A DNA stretch of 64,000 bases from positions 1-64,000 of the forward strand of contig NZ_VOQS01000005.1 of assembly GCF_007995085.1 (NCBI RefSeq), written 5' to 3'. Both the position numbers and the translations under genes were made by a program. This document shows positions 18,569-28,543 of this stretch, piece after piece. The notes beneath the pieces are model-generated. The model was given only the letters and a program-made list of their open reading frames with translations, was not told where the DNA came from and did not search any database. Source of the DNA: Paraburkholderia azotifigens. GTDB taxonomy: Bacteria; Pseudomonadota; Gammaproteobacteria; Burkholderiales; Burkholderiaceae. Position 1 is the first letter of the stretch. Each line of letters starts with the position of its first letter.

Positions 18569-19594
18569 TTAGATACGAACGCCGAGCATGCCCGCCACGA
18601 TGATTACGGTCCAAATCGAGCTTGCGGCGATAAGGGTCCAGCAGATTCGGTTTGCTTTTTGGATACTTACACCGTGCGCCAGCATCACGGTCCGGAGACC
18701 GCAGGCGATATGCGAAAGAATAAACAATACGCCGAGCGAATAGTGAGGAATCAAGCGTTCGGACCATGCGTCGCGAATCAGACCTGTCGGTTCATAAGTT
18801 GCCCACGCATAGTCTGTATCTGTCCCGAAGTAACGAGCGAGGATGAAGACAGAATTAATATGGGAGGCAATGAAAATGACAAGATAGGCGCCGGTCGCGG
18901 TCTGGACTGCGCCAAGAAAATCGTGTTTAAGGTTAAGCTTCGGTGCCAATAGTACAAGCCCGCTTACGATTTGAAAGAAAAAAAGCGCAATCAAAATAGG
19001 TTCCAACCATCCGGCCCGATAAACGTGGCGCAGCACAAGCATGACGGACTTATGGACATCGGTGCCGAAGATGCCGACGGCGTGGTTACCCAGATGAGGA
19101 AAGAGGTACACTGCGATAATGGCGACGGATGCTGCACCGTGGAGCACGCGGACTCGACTCGTGTTCACGGTCGGTCGGGAGAGTACGGTATCGCTTCGCT
19201 CGGTGGAAAGTGTCAATAGGCTTCCTACAATCACGGCAGCCCACAAGCCGAGCCAAACCTTTCCGTCTGCGCCGTTTATTTTCATAAGGTAAAGCAGAAC
19301 CCCTGTGATGACATATAGCGGCGGTGAGGCAAATGTCAGGTGCGCGAGACGACGCAAGATGACGGTTTGCCTTCCACTTACATCGAGCCGGCCGAGCGTC
19401 AACAGGCTGACAAACGCACTAGCAGGAACCGCATATACCAATGCCATAGCGAACAATGCGCCAGCGGTGCTGTGGGTGCCGGTCGCTTCGTAGAATTTCG
19501 TGAGATACCACGGATATCCCAGCGCCAGCACGGTCGGCGCGAAGTGCCAATAAAGTGAGGAGGTCCGATCAGCTCGAGCAATCGTAGAGTTCAT
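18569..19594 (-). CDS. Polytopic membrane protein, cytochrome b/SdhC-like anchor
   Basis: A 341-residue inner-membrane protein with about eight hydrophobic segments, for example LTFASPPLYVITGVLLYLMK, VWLGLWAAVIVGSLLTLS and WLEPILIALFFFQIVSGLVL. Histidines sit within or near helices (HKSVMLVLRHVYRAG, ASHINSVFILARYFGT, PHYSLGVLFILSHIACGLRT). The second half has the look of the haem-carrying anchors of succinate dehydrogenase/fumarate reductase. A role in electron transfer is therefore plausible, but no catalytic subunit lies nearby. A MocR-type regulator diverges from it 184 bases away and may control it. The family name is my inference; the membrane topology is clear. Confidence 0.7.
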   Translation of the reverse strand: MNSTIARADRTSSLYWHFAPTVLALGYPWYLTKFYEATGTHSTAGALFAMALVYAVPASAFVSLLTLGRLDVSGRQTVILRRLAHLTFASPPLYVITGVLLYLMKINGADGKVWLGLWAAVIVGSLLTLSTERSDTVLSRPTVNTSRVRVLHGAASVAIIAVYLFPHLGNHAVGIFGTDVHKSVMLVLRHVYRAGWLEPILIALFFFQIVSGLVLLAPKLNLKHDFLGAVQTATGAYLVIFIASHINSVFILARYFGTDTDYAWATYEPTGLIRDAWSERLIPHYSLGVLFILSHIACGLRTVMLAHGVSIQKANRICWTLIAASSIWTVIIVAGMLGVRI

Positions 19595-19778
19595 AGTGTG
19601 GTTCCGAGTGTTTCACCGCGCGCAGCGCGGAGATATGCCGCGTAGATGACGCCTAACGATTCTAAGATTTTGCAATTGAGGATGTGGGCCGAAGTTGCCC
19701 GCGTGAATTGGGCCGTAGAAAGACATTCGTCTGGGAAAACGAACGGTCGACGGAAATGTCAAATTCAGGGGAGGCCGC

Positions 19779-21230
19779 GTGGACGACCTTTTAATCCGGC
19801 TAGACGGCGTGGGTCCGATCCAGCAGCAAGTGTACGAAGGCATCTACTCTGCCTTGACAGACGGACGACTGGAAGCGGGCCAGCGTCTGCCTCCGTCCCG
19901 AACCTGGGCGATCCAGCTCGGGGTGTCTCGCAACACGATAAGAGAGGCCACTGCGGCATTGATAGCGGAGGGCTGGCTCGAGGCCCGCGTCGGCTCAGGG
20001 TTATACGTACGCACGAGTCCACAACAGAGTCATTCTCCCGCTATTAGTTCCGGGTCACGATTACGTCTAGCCGAATGGTCTGAGCGTCTTCCAGTGAAGA
20101 CATTCGTGCTGCAGGACAAGGACGTTGAAGTAGATTTTCGGCCCGGAAAAGTTTCCGAGGAAGCCGAACAGGTTTTTCGGCGCAGGCGCTTAGGTCGATG
20201 GCCGTCCGATATGGAGCCGGGGCGCCTGTCGGAATATGGCCCTCCAGAAGGAGATGCACGTTTGCGGGACCGGATTGCGGCCTATTTGCGGCAATCGCGA
20301 TCGGTTCGTTGTACCGGGGGGGATATCGTCATTACGACCGGCACGCACCAATCACTTGATCTTCTCTCGAGACTATTGCTGGGACCACAGACGTCGTTTG
20401 GTGCGGAGGATCCGGGTTTCCCCGTCGTCGCCGAGATTGTGCGGCTGTCCGGGAGTGAACCTTTTCCGCTTGCAGTGGACGAGCAAGGGGTCAAGGTCGA
20501 GGAAATTCCTGACGGACTCGTCGGACTTTACTGTACCCCTAATCACCAGTTTCCGCTGGGGGTTACGCTCACGCCTGCGCGACGGAAAACGCTGCTGGCA
20601 CGTGCGGCGAAAGACGATTTCGTGATATTGGAAGATGACTACGACTGCGAGTTTTACCATGGAAGAATGCCCGTACCATGCCTCCAGTCAACTGACAGGG
20701 AGCAACGCGTCATTTATCTGGGCTCCCTCTCAAAGACCTTGGCGCCGGCCTACCGGCTTGGATTCATTGTCGCCCCTCCTTGGCTGCTCGATAGCCTTAA
20801 GAGGGCAAAATGGATTGTCGACAGGCAAACGTCCATGCTTGTCCAGAATACCTTGCTGCAGTTCATGACAAGTGGCGATTTCGCTGTCCATCTCGCGGGT
20901 ATGCGTGTGGAGTACAAGAAGCGGCGCGCGATTCTGCTCGAAGCGATCCGGAGCCGTCTCTCCACATGGCTCACGCCCTTGGACTCGACGTGCGGACTGC
21001 ACATTTCCGCACGAGTGAATGCTGGTTACGACATCGACTCGCTGTGCCGCGCAGCGGATGAAGAAGGTGTCGGGATATACAGAGGGGACACATTCTCCAG
21101 CGCGGGGCGTGCGTCCGATATGCTGGTGTTCGGTTTTGGCGGAACACCGGTACAAGAAATCACCAAGGGCATTAGCCTGCTCGCCGCGGGCTGGCAGAGC
21201 CAAAAGCGCTCGATCCCCCTACGCTCGTAG
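19779..21230 (+). CDS. MocR-type regulator: GntR HTH plus aminotransferase fold
   Basis: A 483-residue protein starting at GTG 19779, seven bases after AGGGGAGG. Residues 1-75 form the GntR domain (PIQQQVYEGIYSALTDGRLE, SRTWAIQLGVSRNTIREATA). The remainder is an aminotransferase domain with SEYGPPEGDARLRDRIAAYL, DIVITTGTHQSLDLLSRLLL, AEDPGFPVVAEIV and ILEDDYDCEFYH. The lysine motif is IYLGSLSKTLAPAYRLGFIV. It is a paralogue of the regulator at 12481-13914 with the same architecture. It diverges from the haem-anchor-like membrane protein, which is the likely target. Its 3' end abuts a TnpB relic on the opposite strand. Confidence 0.9.
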   Translation: MDDLLIRLDGVGPIQQQVYEGIYSALTDGRLEAGQRLPPSRTWAIQLGVSRNTIREATAALIAEGWLEARVGSGLYVRTSPQQSHSPAISSGSRLRLAEWSERLPVKTFVLQDKDVEVDFRPGKVSEEAEQVFRRRRLGRWPSDMEPGRLSEYGPPEGDARLRDRIAAYLRQSRSVRCTGGDIVITTGTHQSLDLLSRLLLGPQTSFGAEDPGFPVVAEIVRLSGSEPFPLAVDEQGVKVEEIPDGLVGLYCTPNHQFPLGVTLTPARRKTLLARAAKDDFVILEDDYDCEFYHGRMPVPCLQSTDREQRVIYLGSLSKTLAPAYRLGFIVAPPWLLDSLKRAKWIVDRQTSMLVQNTLLQFMTSGDFAVHLAGMRVEYKKRRAILLEAIRSRLSTWLTPLDSTCGLHISARVNAGYDIDSLCRAADEEGVGIYRGDTFSSAGRASDMLVFGFGGTPVQEITKGISLLAAGWQSQKRSIPLRS

Positions 21231-21234
21231 CGAA

Positions 21235-22170
21235 TCAACGCCTTGACACCTTGACGTCCTCCCCACCCCGAGCCAGCGGCTGCCGCGCTTTGCGCGGGAA
21301 GGACGGGATTCCTTCTGCAAGACGGCGACGTCCCGCCGCGAGAATGTTCACTGCCGCGTTGATGTCGCGATGATGGTACGCGCCACATTCCAGACAGGCC
21401 CATTCGCGAGACCTTCCCGGCCCTTCGGGCCAGTTCGCCTGTTACAGCAGCTGCAGGTCTGGGTTGAGTACTTCTCATCGACCTCATCGAACCATACGCC
21501 TGCGCAATCGCACTTGTACTGCAGCTTGGTCCGGAACAGGCTCGAGCTCACATCGGGCACGGATTTCGCCATCCGCGTCCTCACGAGCGCCGAAGCGTGC
21601 ACATTGCCGATGAAGATGGCGCCGTACTTTCCCGAGCTCCGCTTCGAGCTTGCGATAGTGCCGCTCGAGCGTCATGACCCTGGCGTCGCTGGTCGCGGCA
21701 AAATCCCGCAGGCCCAGATCAATTCCGACAGACCGCTCGAGCTCAGCGGTCGAAGGCCTCCGTGTCTTTCCGACCGGGATCGTTACGTTCAGATACCACT
21801 TGTCGCGTGGATCCTCACTGATGTTTCCGGCACCGAGGTCATACTTCAAGAGGCCATAGCTGTCCCACAGCGAAAGCGCTTGCCGGCAAAAAACACCTGT
21901 CCGTTACGGTGGCGGATCGCACTGGCCTTGAACGGGATTTACGCCAGAGAGCGGCGCGCCCCACCTCACACGCGCCGGCGCAGTTTCATCCTGCACTCCT
22001 GTTGGCGGCGTGTCACGTATTCGTCGCCGATGGCCTGGATGGTCTGGGAGTACAGCGAAGTCCTACCTTGCCGGCGCCTTTCGTGAACGGATGAAAGTCA
22101 TAGCTCGACAGGAAGCGTCGCTCGCGCTGCAGACCTTTATCGACAGCTTGGCGCAGTGATTCGGTACGAA
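21235..22170 (-). pseudogene. IS607/IS605-type TnpB nuclease, degraded
   Basis: TnpB is the RNA-guided RuvC-type nuclease of IS200/IS605 and IS607 elements. Read on the minus strand, pieces in several frames follow the family order: GQVFFAGKRFR, LKYDLGAGNISEDPRDKWYL, then the RuvC-I motif SVGIDLGLRDFAATSD and ERHYRKLEAELGK. Next come FIGNVHASALVRTRMAKSVP and KLQYKCDCAGVWFDEVDEKY, the zinc-ribbon part [16 protein letters not shown] and [20 protein letters not shown]. There are several frame changes and apparently a deletion between the first two RuvC parts. It is therefore inactive. The GTCCTCCCC near 21255 is typical of the downstream end, where the guide RNA scaffold lies in this family. Confidence 0.8.
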
Positions 22171-22309
22171 GTTGACCTCGCACGCAAGCACCCGCAACAG
22201 CTATTCGTGTTTGTCTATATCGGCGAGCACTTTCGACCCCTTCCGAGGCCCAAAGAAGCCTGGTTCTGGCTGCTCGCCGCGGAAGGTCGTAATGCGTGAC
22301 TCGAAGGCA

Positions 22310-22615
22310 TCATTCCTTGAACAAGTGCGAAGAGTGGGTCACTGCTCCGCCGGCCCGGATTGCTGCGGCAACGAGAGCCGCTTCGGCGAGCTGCTCGCTG
22401 GTTGCACCAGCGTTGCGGGCGTCTTTGGTATGCAATTCGATGCAGTAAGGACATTGCGTCGTCAAGGCAACCGCGACGGCGATGAGCTGCTTTTGCTGGA
22501 CGCTAAGCGCGCCCTCAGCGAACGCCGCGTCGTTGAATGCCCAGAATGTTTTTGCGGCCGCAGGTGCGTTTTCATCCAGTTTCTTAAGGCGGCTGAGGTT
22601 CTTCATGTCGATCAT
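22310..22615 (-). CDS. AhpD-like / carboxymuconolactone decarboxylase family protein
   Basis: A protein of about 101 residues. Three nearby ATGs (22618, 22615, 22606) are possible; GGAGA upstream favours 22615. The core is AAAKTFWAFNDAAFAEGALS, QQKQLIAVAVALTTQCPYCI and ELHTKDARNAGATSEQLAEA. The CPYC redox pair followed by ELH is the AhpD-type active site, used to reduce peroxide or alkylhydroperoxide partners. It ends in GGAVTHSSHLFKE, also family-typical. It stands divergent from the DmsC relic. Function within antioxidant defence is inferred from the family. Confidence 0.85.
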   Translation of the reverse strand: MIDMKNLSRLKKLDENAPAAAKTFWAFNDAAFAEGALSVQQKQLIAVAVALTTQCPYCIELHTKDARNAGATSEQLAEAALVAAAIRAGGAVTHSSHLFKE

Positions 22616-22795
22616 CATTTTCTCCATAAGCAAAGGTTGATGAGGGAATAATATCGAATGTCTGGTTCTGTTTGGTCTCGATTTGGTTCGAATTCGTCCG
22701 GGCGAGACTGCTCCTCTTCTGGTGCAAGTCTCGGGCAATGAGGCTTCGAGATTTCCCCTGCTTGCCTACACGCGCACGTCGTGGCTCTCGCGTGA

Positions 22796-23470
22796 ATGCC
22801 TGCACTGCCGGCGTTTCTGGCTTGCACGTTCGCTTATGGTGTCGCGCATGCATTAGGATCGGCGCATACGTTCGAGGTTGGCGTTTTTGCAGTGGTCGCC
22901 AGTGCAGCGCTGTTCGTCTGCACGGGAATGATCTACGCGTGTCTGCGCTTCTTGCAGGAGTGGGCGACGCCGCTGACGCTTGTTAATTTCGTATTGCTAG
23001 GGTTCACGCTCGCATCCGCGTGCGCGGCACTGCTCGCGACGACGCTTTTGCCGACGCTTGCTGTCACAGCGTGCGTGCTGACACTGGCGGGCCTCTTGTC
23101 GCGAAGTGCTTTGCTGGCTCGCAATGCGCGACTCAGACCCAAGTCGACGTTGCAAAGTGCAACGGCCATTCGCGGCGCGCGCGTCGAGCAGAAGTCACGT
23201 GGCTTCACGGCGGGCGCGTTCAATCTGCGCGAGTTTTTTCACGGGAAGACGCATCAGACGCTCATGCGTATCAAGTGGACTTTCGTCATTGCCGCGTTTG
23301 TCGTGCCGTTCGGTCTTGTCGCGTTCGGTGGCAGTGTTCTTTCGATCGGCGTGTCGTTCGCGCTGTTGTGCGCGGCGTCGGCGATTCAATACGCAGGACT
23401 CGTCGCAGAACGGTGGTTTTTCTTTGCGGAAGCGCGGCATCCGCAGAATCTCTATTACGGGCAGGCTTAA
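22796..23470 (+). pseudogene. DMSO reductase anchor subunit (DmsC)-like, N-terminally truncated
   Basis: A 224-residue frame with several membrane helices (CTGMIYACLRFLQEWATPLT, LVNFVLLGFTLASACAALLA, WTFVIAAFVVPFGLVAFGGS). MIYA-L-F---W-TPLT and QYAGLVAERWFFFAEARHPQ are hallmark phrases of DmsC, the quinol-oxidising membrane anchor of molybdoenzymes such as dimethyl sulfoxide reductase. DmsC is usually near 290-330 residues; here about the first 80-100 are missing. No dmsA or dmsB lies nearby. The start ATG 22796 lies within the protein and has no good ribosome binding site, so I call it a truncated relic. Confidence 0.65.
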
Positions 23471-23632
23471 TCTAAGTGTGAGGCGGGGCGGCCCCGATGT
23501 GCCTGTTTCGGCAAGTACAGGTCCGTGTTGAATCGCCATCATCGTCGGAACGGTGGCTGCTTTGCGTTCTCTAGCTCGTCAGTTATAGATCGACGAACAT
23601 CGTAGAATGCGACAAGCAGCCGAATCTCAACT

Positions 23633-24001
23633 TCAAGGGCAGCGTTCGGGCGCGACGCGTGAGGCAGTCATGGAGTCGGCGCCCGCGCCGCTTCGTTGGG
23701 AAGATAGGACGCCGTTGTAGCGGCGGCTACAGTCAAGGCCGTGCGAAGCCTCCGCCGCTGACTTGAGATGCGTAGCCGGGCGGGCCCGAAACTTACGCTC
23801 GGCGATGGCTCTGATCCACACGAAGCCGTTTTCGAACGTCCCGAGAACGTCGGTGTCGCTAGCTCGAGGCTCGAGCCAAAAATACGTTTCCAACGCTCTC
23901 AGGGCGATCACGCAGGTGACCTTGCCGTTCGGAAGCACCAGGCTGAACGTCACGCCTCGACGATTCGCAAGAATCTGAGGTTGGTTTTCATCGATATCCA
24001 T
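23633..24001 (-). CDS. DUF1488-like small protein
   Basis: A 122-residue frame from ATG 24001. The first 80 residues fit the DUF1488 family of small cytoplasmic proteins: MDIDENQPQILANRRGVTFS, LVLPNGKVTCVIALRALETY and FENGFVWIRAIAERKF. The family is usually 80-95 residues long; the extra C-terminal tail here is basic and not family-like, so a late frameshift is possible. Function unknown. No operon partner. Confidence 0.55.
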   Translation of the reverse strand: MDIDENQPQILANRRGVTFSLVLPNGKVTCVIALRALETYFWLEPRASDTDVLGTFENGFVWIRAIAERKFRARPATHLKSAAEASHGLDCSRRYNGVLSSQRSGAGADSMTASRVAPERCP

Positions 24002-25144
24002 CGCCGTTAGGTGCAGTCGGATGACGTCGAACGAGTTTCAAACGCGGCGGGGTTTCACAAGGTGTGCGGCCTACTTAGGTTCCAGAGGTCCGCGAAGTGT
24101 CTCGTCTTCCTTTGGGGTTGGGATTGTACGCTTCGAGGTGTTCGCGCGAGCAGGTCATCAAAGAAAATGCCCGCGCGAAGCGGGCTAAATCCATATCTGG
24201 AGGCGATATGGAGGAGACGGCGTGAGTATAGGCTTATCAGGGGAAACCCGCACAAGAGGGACACCGAGCGTTGCTGCGACTGCAACGGAACCGACTCAGC
24301 GATGTGCCTCCGCTCCCGTGCCGCGCACATGATTGACCACTGGACGCAAACTTGGCGTCACGATGCCGCTCTCTGTGGCAGATAAGCAGGAGGGCCTCGC
24401 TTCAAGGCAACACCACTCCTAAGAGAGGCTAAAATTGGTCGCTACAAATATCAAAAAACTTTTTCTCGTTAATAGTTCACACGGATATATTCGAGATTTC
24501 TTGGCGGAAAAACTTTTCGTCCAGGAGGCGGCCGGCTTAGCGCCGGCCGGGGCGTCTCACGACGCCGTGTTTTCCAGCGCGCTGCGCTGAACCGCCAGCG
24601 TTGAAGCAGTGCTGTTCGTCGGCCCAGCGACACGCACTTGCCACTAATGCGGCATTTGTGAACGGCCGATGAGGCGGCGACAACCAAATGCTTGAGACGA
24701 TTGATGGCGGTTCGTCTGCATCGTACGTACACCGTAGTCTTCGGTACATGTGACGGTGAGCATCTCACAACGCGGAGTGTGGACATTTGCCCTGCGACGA
24801 CAGCTCTTCGACGCAGACCCGCCTATGCGGGGCGTGACCGGCTACGCTCGGAACCGAGTCGCCCGAGGTTCACGAGTCCAATCCGTTTGTTAACCACAAA
24901 TCTTCCCGAGCGGGCAGACCACACAGGACATTAACTGGTTTGGTTAGGGGCCGTTGCGGCCGTCGGGCCCCTGCGGCCGGCGCGAAAGCAAAAAGAAAGT
25001 TCCTGCATCGCATCTGTTATGACTCGGTCGTGAGGTTCGCCTACTCTGTCGATAGAAGTCGAGTCTTGCTTTCTGCAAACATTTCTGTTCCGACTCACCG
25101 GCTGCACTGAGGTGGGGCAGATCCAAGCCGTCGAGGTCGAAGTC
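24002..25144. other. Long gap without recognised genes
   Basis: Open frames of up to 124 codons occur on both strands but none resembles a family, and there is no codon pattern like the neighbours. A perfect 8-bp inverted repeat CGGCCGGC (24529-24536) and GCCGGCCG (24542-24549) is present without a T run. Possibly degraded coding DNA. Confidence 0.4.
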
Positions 25145-25423
25145 ATGGAAGTGCATCGAATCGTCGTGCGGGCACGGATCGGCGAACTGCGTGCGGTTCC
25201 TGTATGGCGCGACGTCATGCAGCTTGGTCTCCGCGTGGGCGAGTGGACAATCAGCGTGGACAGGGAGCTAAACGTCGAGTCGTTGAGCCTTGATGTTCTC
25301 GGCATGCGCCAGACGGACGTCAATGAACTTCGTACACGATTGCGATCGGCATTACCATCAGCATTGGCCGTCGACGTATACCAGCCGGGTATTCCAGAGA
25401 CGAATACACGGCTGCGCCGCTAA
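25145..25423 (+). CDS. Unrecognised small protein
   Basis: A 92-residue frame from ATG 25145 (MEVHRIVVRARIGELRAVPV) continuing WRDVMQLGLRVGEWTISVDR and then SLSLDVLGMRQTDVNELRTR. Amino acid composition and codon use look like real coding sequence, but I recognise no family and see no ribosome binding site. It could be the remaining end of a longer gene, since the frame stays open upstream to 25112. Confidence 0.35.
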   Translation: MEVHRIVVRARIGELRAVPVWRDVMQLGLRVGEWTISVDRELNVESLSLDVLGMRQTDVNELRTRLRSALPSALAVDVYQPGIPETNTRLRR

Positions 25424-25838
25424 TGCGGGTGAAACGTCCGCTGCTTCGCCGCGCCATCTGCCTGTGGTGGCTTTGGCAAAGCCGATATCGTAAGACCCAT
25501 GGGATACGGGAAGCGTCATGCGTTTGTAGCGCGTGTTTCCATTCTTGAGGGAGGCAGCGAAGCAACCTCACTTGGAGATTTCGGGCAATTCGCGAATCCT
25601 CAGTCGGTGTTCGCGTTCGCACTACGGTGTGGTACAGCATTGCGGACGATGAGCCATTGCCGCGCGCACCGTTGGGTTGCCGTCAAGGCACCTGAGCCCA
25701 TAAAACTGTGAGCGCTCTTCAGCCAGAATCAGAGGGGTGGAGCTTCCAGAACTGACAATGAGGTTTTGTGCGGACCGAGGACTGCCATCATTTTTAGGTC
25801 GTTTGGCGTCGCGCTCGGGCATGCAGGAGATGGCATCG

Positions 25839-26093
25839 ATGATTCATTCTGAAATGTACCGATTTCCCTACACACGTAAGGGGGGAATGCACCGTACGTA
25901 CGACGTGACTATCAATCTTCTTTGCCGTGACTCGGGCGTGTTCGCCTATGAAGCATGGGTTCGCCATGGCGGCAAGTTCAAGGGAAATGGCCTTGTATTT
26001 CCATTAGTGTCGCGAACAACGGCGCAGGCAGCAGCTGAAGAACGAGCGCGCATCGAGGATCATATAGAGAATCTGCTCGGCGTCGCTGAATGA
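25839..26093 (+). CDS. Small hypothetical protein
   Basis: An 84-residue soluble protein. ATG 25839 is chosen because CAGGAG lies about nine bases upstream. It reads MIHSEMYRFPYTRKGGMHRT, YDVTINLLCRDSGVFAYEAW, then VRHGGKFKGNGLVFPLVS, and ends in a helix (AQAAAEERARIEDHIENLLG). The strands-then-helix arrangement resembles the small accessory proteins of Burkholderia genomes, including that at 17136. Function unknown. Confidence 0.55.
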   Translation: MIHSEMYRFPYTRKGGMHRTYDVTINLLCRDSGVFAYEAWVRHGGKFKGNGLVFPLVSRTTAQAAAEERARIEDHIENLLGVAE

Positions 26094-26225
26094 AAACTGC
26101 GGCCACCTGAGTGCAGAAGAAGTTCGATTACAAGTTTTCAAAAAATTGCTTCCGGTATCCAGCAGTAATCGGCAAATCCGTGCGAGCCTGATATTGCCTG
26201 TTTAACCGTTCGCTTCACGAAATAT

Positions 26226-26292
26226 CAAGAGGAGATAACTCATGCGACTGTTATCGATTGTCGATACAGCTGCCGAACTGCGCACACGGTAG
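26226..26292 (+). pseudogene. IS607 tnpA start fragment
   Basis: Positions 26226-26260 (AAGAGGAGATA then ATG 26242) nearly repeat the start of the IS607 tnpA relic at 61567 on the other strand. The encoded MRLLSIVDTAAELRTR corresponds to MRLLSINETAAELSVA there. A stop at 26290 ends it; nothing more of the gene follows. Confidence 0.65.
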
Positions 26293-26366
26293 GTACAGCG
26301 CGACGCTCGAATTTGCAATGACCATTCCGCTACGATCTTGTCGTCCGGTGCGCCAACTGACGTTGT

Positions 26367-26516
26367 TCAAGAAACGAACCCTGCACGACTGACGGAATGG
26401 AACGCGCCATAACGGAGGATTGCAATCGCCTCAGCGTCTGACTGGGAAGGGGCGCGAGCGTAGGCGACTGCCCATCGGCCGCAGACATCGCGATAACGGA
26501 TATGATAGGTGTGCAT
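26367..26516 (-). CDS. Small 49-residue protein
   Basis: ATG 26516 to TGA 26367, with GGGAGG five bases before the start. It reads MHTYHIRYRDVCGRWAVAYA, RAPSQSDAEAIAILRYGAFH and SVSRAGFVS. The ribosome binding site, the balanced composition and the short strand-strand-helix pattern make it a credible gene of unknown function. It is an isolated gene on the minus strand. Confidence 0.5.
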   Translation of the reverse strand: MHTYHIRYRDVCGRWAVAYARAPSQSDAEAIAILRYGAFHSVSRAGFVS

Positions 26517-27471
26517 GGCAGCCTCCCGTGGCATCACGGTCAATGAGTCGTTGATCGGTCAGTCGCCCGGGCGATGGGCGCGCGAAGGTTCTGGCTAACG
26601 GTCTTCTTATGTATGTTGTAAAAGCGAACGGTCACCGATCGCTGATAGAAGATCGTCTTGACGGAGTTGGACTGATCTCTTGCAATAACGGTAGACGAAC
26701 GACCAACAGAAACCTATTGTACGAACGGTCACGGCAAGCACCCCGTGAGCATAAGGCGCGCACACCTACGGATAGCTCTCTGACGTCCGGGCGAGCGTAT
26801 GTAAGGCGTGAGGCGCTCTCGTTGAGGTCGTCACCGTAAGTCCGTCATACGCAGGTATTGGAGGGCGATTCCTATGACTCGTGAATGTAGCGGCGGCAAG
26901 GCACTGTGAGCGCCCCGTGTTTGCCGTGCGGCGATTCGCAGCCGCAATGTTGCTGTACCGTTGGTGGCCACCTTTCGACTTTGTACCGGGTCCGACGAAT
27001 GAAGCGTGTCCCGTGCTGTCTGCCGCCGAAAGTGCTCGAGGTGTGTTCTGTGAATGGCTGCTTGAATGGGCGCCCCGGACGATAGGAATCTTCAACGCGC
27101 GACTGTTTCTATGCAAAAATGGAGAGACAAGATGCGAAAGAGTTGCAGTAGATGGACTCGTCAAGCCAGGTTGACTGAATGTTGCCGGATCGGGTAAGTG
27201 CCCGTCTGGCAATCATATGCAACGGTCGTTAGCAATCGAACGCCACGGTCGGTCCGGTTGCGCAGCCCCAGGTTACGCAGCGCATGAACCTGCATATCAA
27301 GCTAGCGGTCGTAGAACTTGAAGGGATGCGCGCCGATCGAAGACGACTGGGCAGATGATGCCACGCCATTGCGCACTGGCTGTCCATTTCCAGGCCATAG
27401 CGAGCAAAACGCAATTTCCAGGAGGCCATACGCCTTCGTAGGCCACCATCACTGCCCAAACTTGCATCCCT
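26517..27471. other. Long gap without recognised genes
   Basis: Several frames are open but none is convincing. On the minus strand at about 27190-27310 a short stretch reads LDMQVHALRNLGLRNRTDRG, which looks protein-like but cannot be assigned. The gap may contain decayed genes. Confidence 0.35.
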
Positions 27472-27783
27472 TTATTGGTTGCGTTGATGTGAACCCGACG
27501 TCGAAGTCCCATCAGCAATGCCACCTTCCCCTGCAGCCGAGGTTTGCACGGCCGAATCTGACTTCGTAAACCCTTCGGTCTCGACAGTAGCGTTGCCGCG
27601 ATGCGATGTGCCAACTAGCGCCGCATTGGATGCAAGAGTCGCGACGCTTTGGCCTCGTTGTGATGCCGGAGCACCCTGTGCCGGGTGGTAGAACGGTGCA
27701 GGTCCATAGCCACTGGCGAAGACCGGTGTGACGAAAGAAAATGAAGCGGCAACCAAAATCGAGGCAAGAACCTTCTTATCCAT
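27472..27783 (-). CDS. Small secreted protein
   Basis: A 103-residue protein. ATG 27783 is chosen because GGAG lies eight bases upstream and the frame then opens with a clear Sec signal peptide (MDKKVLASILVAASFSFVTP, then VFA before SGYGPAPFY). The mature chain (HPAQGAPASQRGQSVATLAS) is short, low in hydrophobic residues and rich in Ala, Ser, Thr and Gly. Burkholderia genomes have many such small periplasmic proteins of unknown role (DUF4148-like). It stands alone. Confidence 0.65.
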   Translation of the reverse strand: MDKKVLASILVAASFSFVTPVFASGYGPAPFYHPAQGAPASQRGQSVATLASNAALVGTSHRGNATVETEGFTKSDSAVQTSAAGEGGIADGTSTSGSHQRNQ

Positions 27784-28543
27784 TTTTAACTCCATGTGCG
27801 GTTAATGTTGAATGCCGTCACTTGATTACCCGAGCATCAATTCGGCGTTGACGACAGCGTCATGGTGATACGCCTTATGTTGCAACGTGTTCATCCAGTG
27901 GTTAGGAGCCTCTACTTTATGCCTGCCGCGTTCCATTTTCGAGACTTCCCTGGCTCAATAAAGTGCTCAAAAGTATCGAAATGGTGACGCGATTTTTCCT
28001 GCGTCGCGCCGCTGGTTCGTACGGCACAAGTCGTCTCGTATTGGTTCGGATGCTTTCGCGTATCGACGAGCAGTCGTGAATGCCTTTCCCGACGTAAGCT
28101 GGCTGCAACGACGCCACACCGACTCCGTAAGACGTTTCCGGCGTGTGGTCCGTCCGCTGCTATGCCCCGTTTGACTTGATGCGCGCCTCAGAGCGGGCGA
28201 ACCGGCACATTGCTAGTCTTGATAAATGGAGAAATCGGGACGATCTCCTATGAGGCTCAAGTGGCGACGCCGACTACCGCACCGCGCCGACGTCACGCTT
28301 AACGAGACAGGGCGGGAACGTCATGCGAGTCCAAATCATCTAGAATATCAACTGGGGTCGTGTGCCGGTGACATGAACTGTCCGACGAAAAAGACGTGAC
28401 GTGACTGCGTCAGTTTGCCATTCTGGCGGAGCAGAACGGTACCGGTGGCCGTCGCACTAGGGGTCGTTTATCGAAGCGCACAGCGCCGTCGATTACGTAT
28501 GATGCATTCGCTGCATGCAAGCATTATCAATCGGGAGGGGGAG
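27784..28543. other. Gap before the first response regulator
   Basis: No gene is recognised. It should hold the promoter of the response regulator at 28544. The CCTAGGTA palindromes found before the second regulator are not seen here. Confidence 0.4.

Noticed and set aside
26766..27212. Minus-strand frame of 148 codons and overlapping plus-strand frame at 26881
   Set aside because: Both are open over the same DNA, neither has a family match, and composition does not favour one of them.
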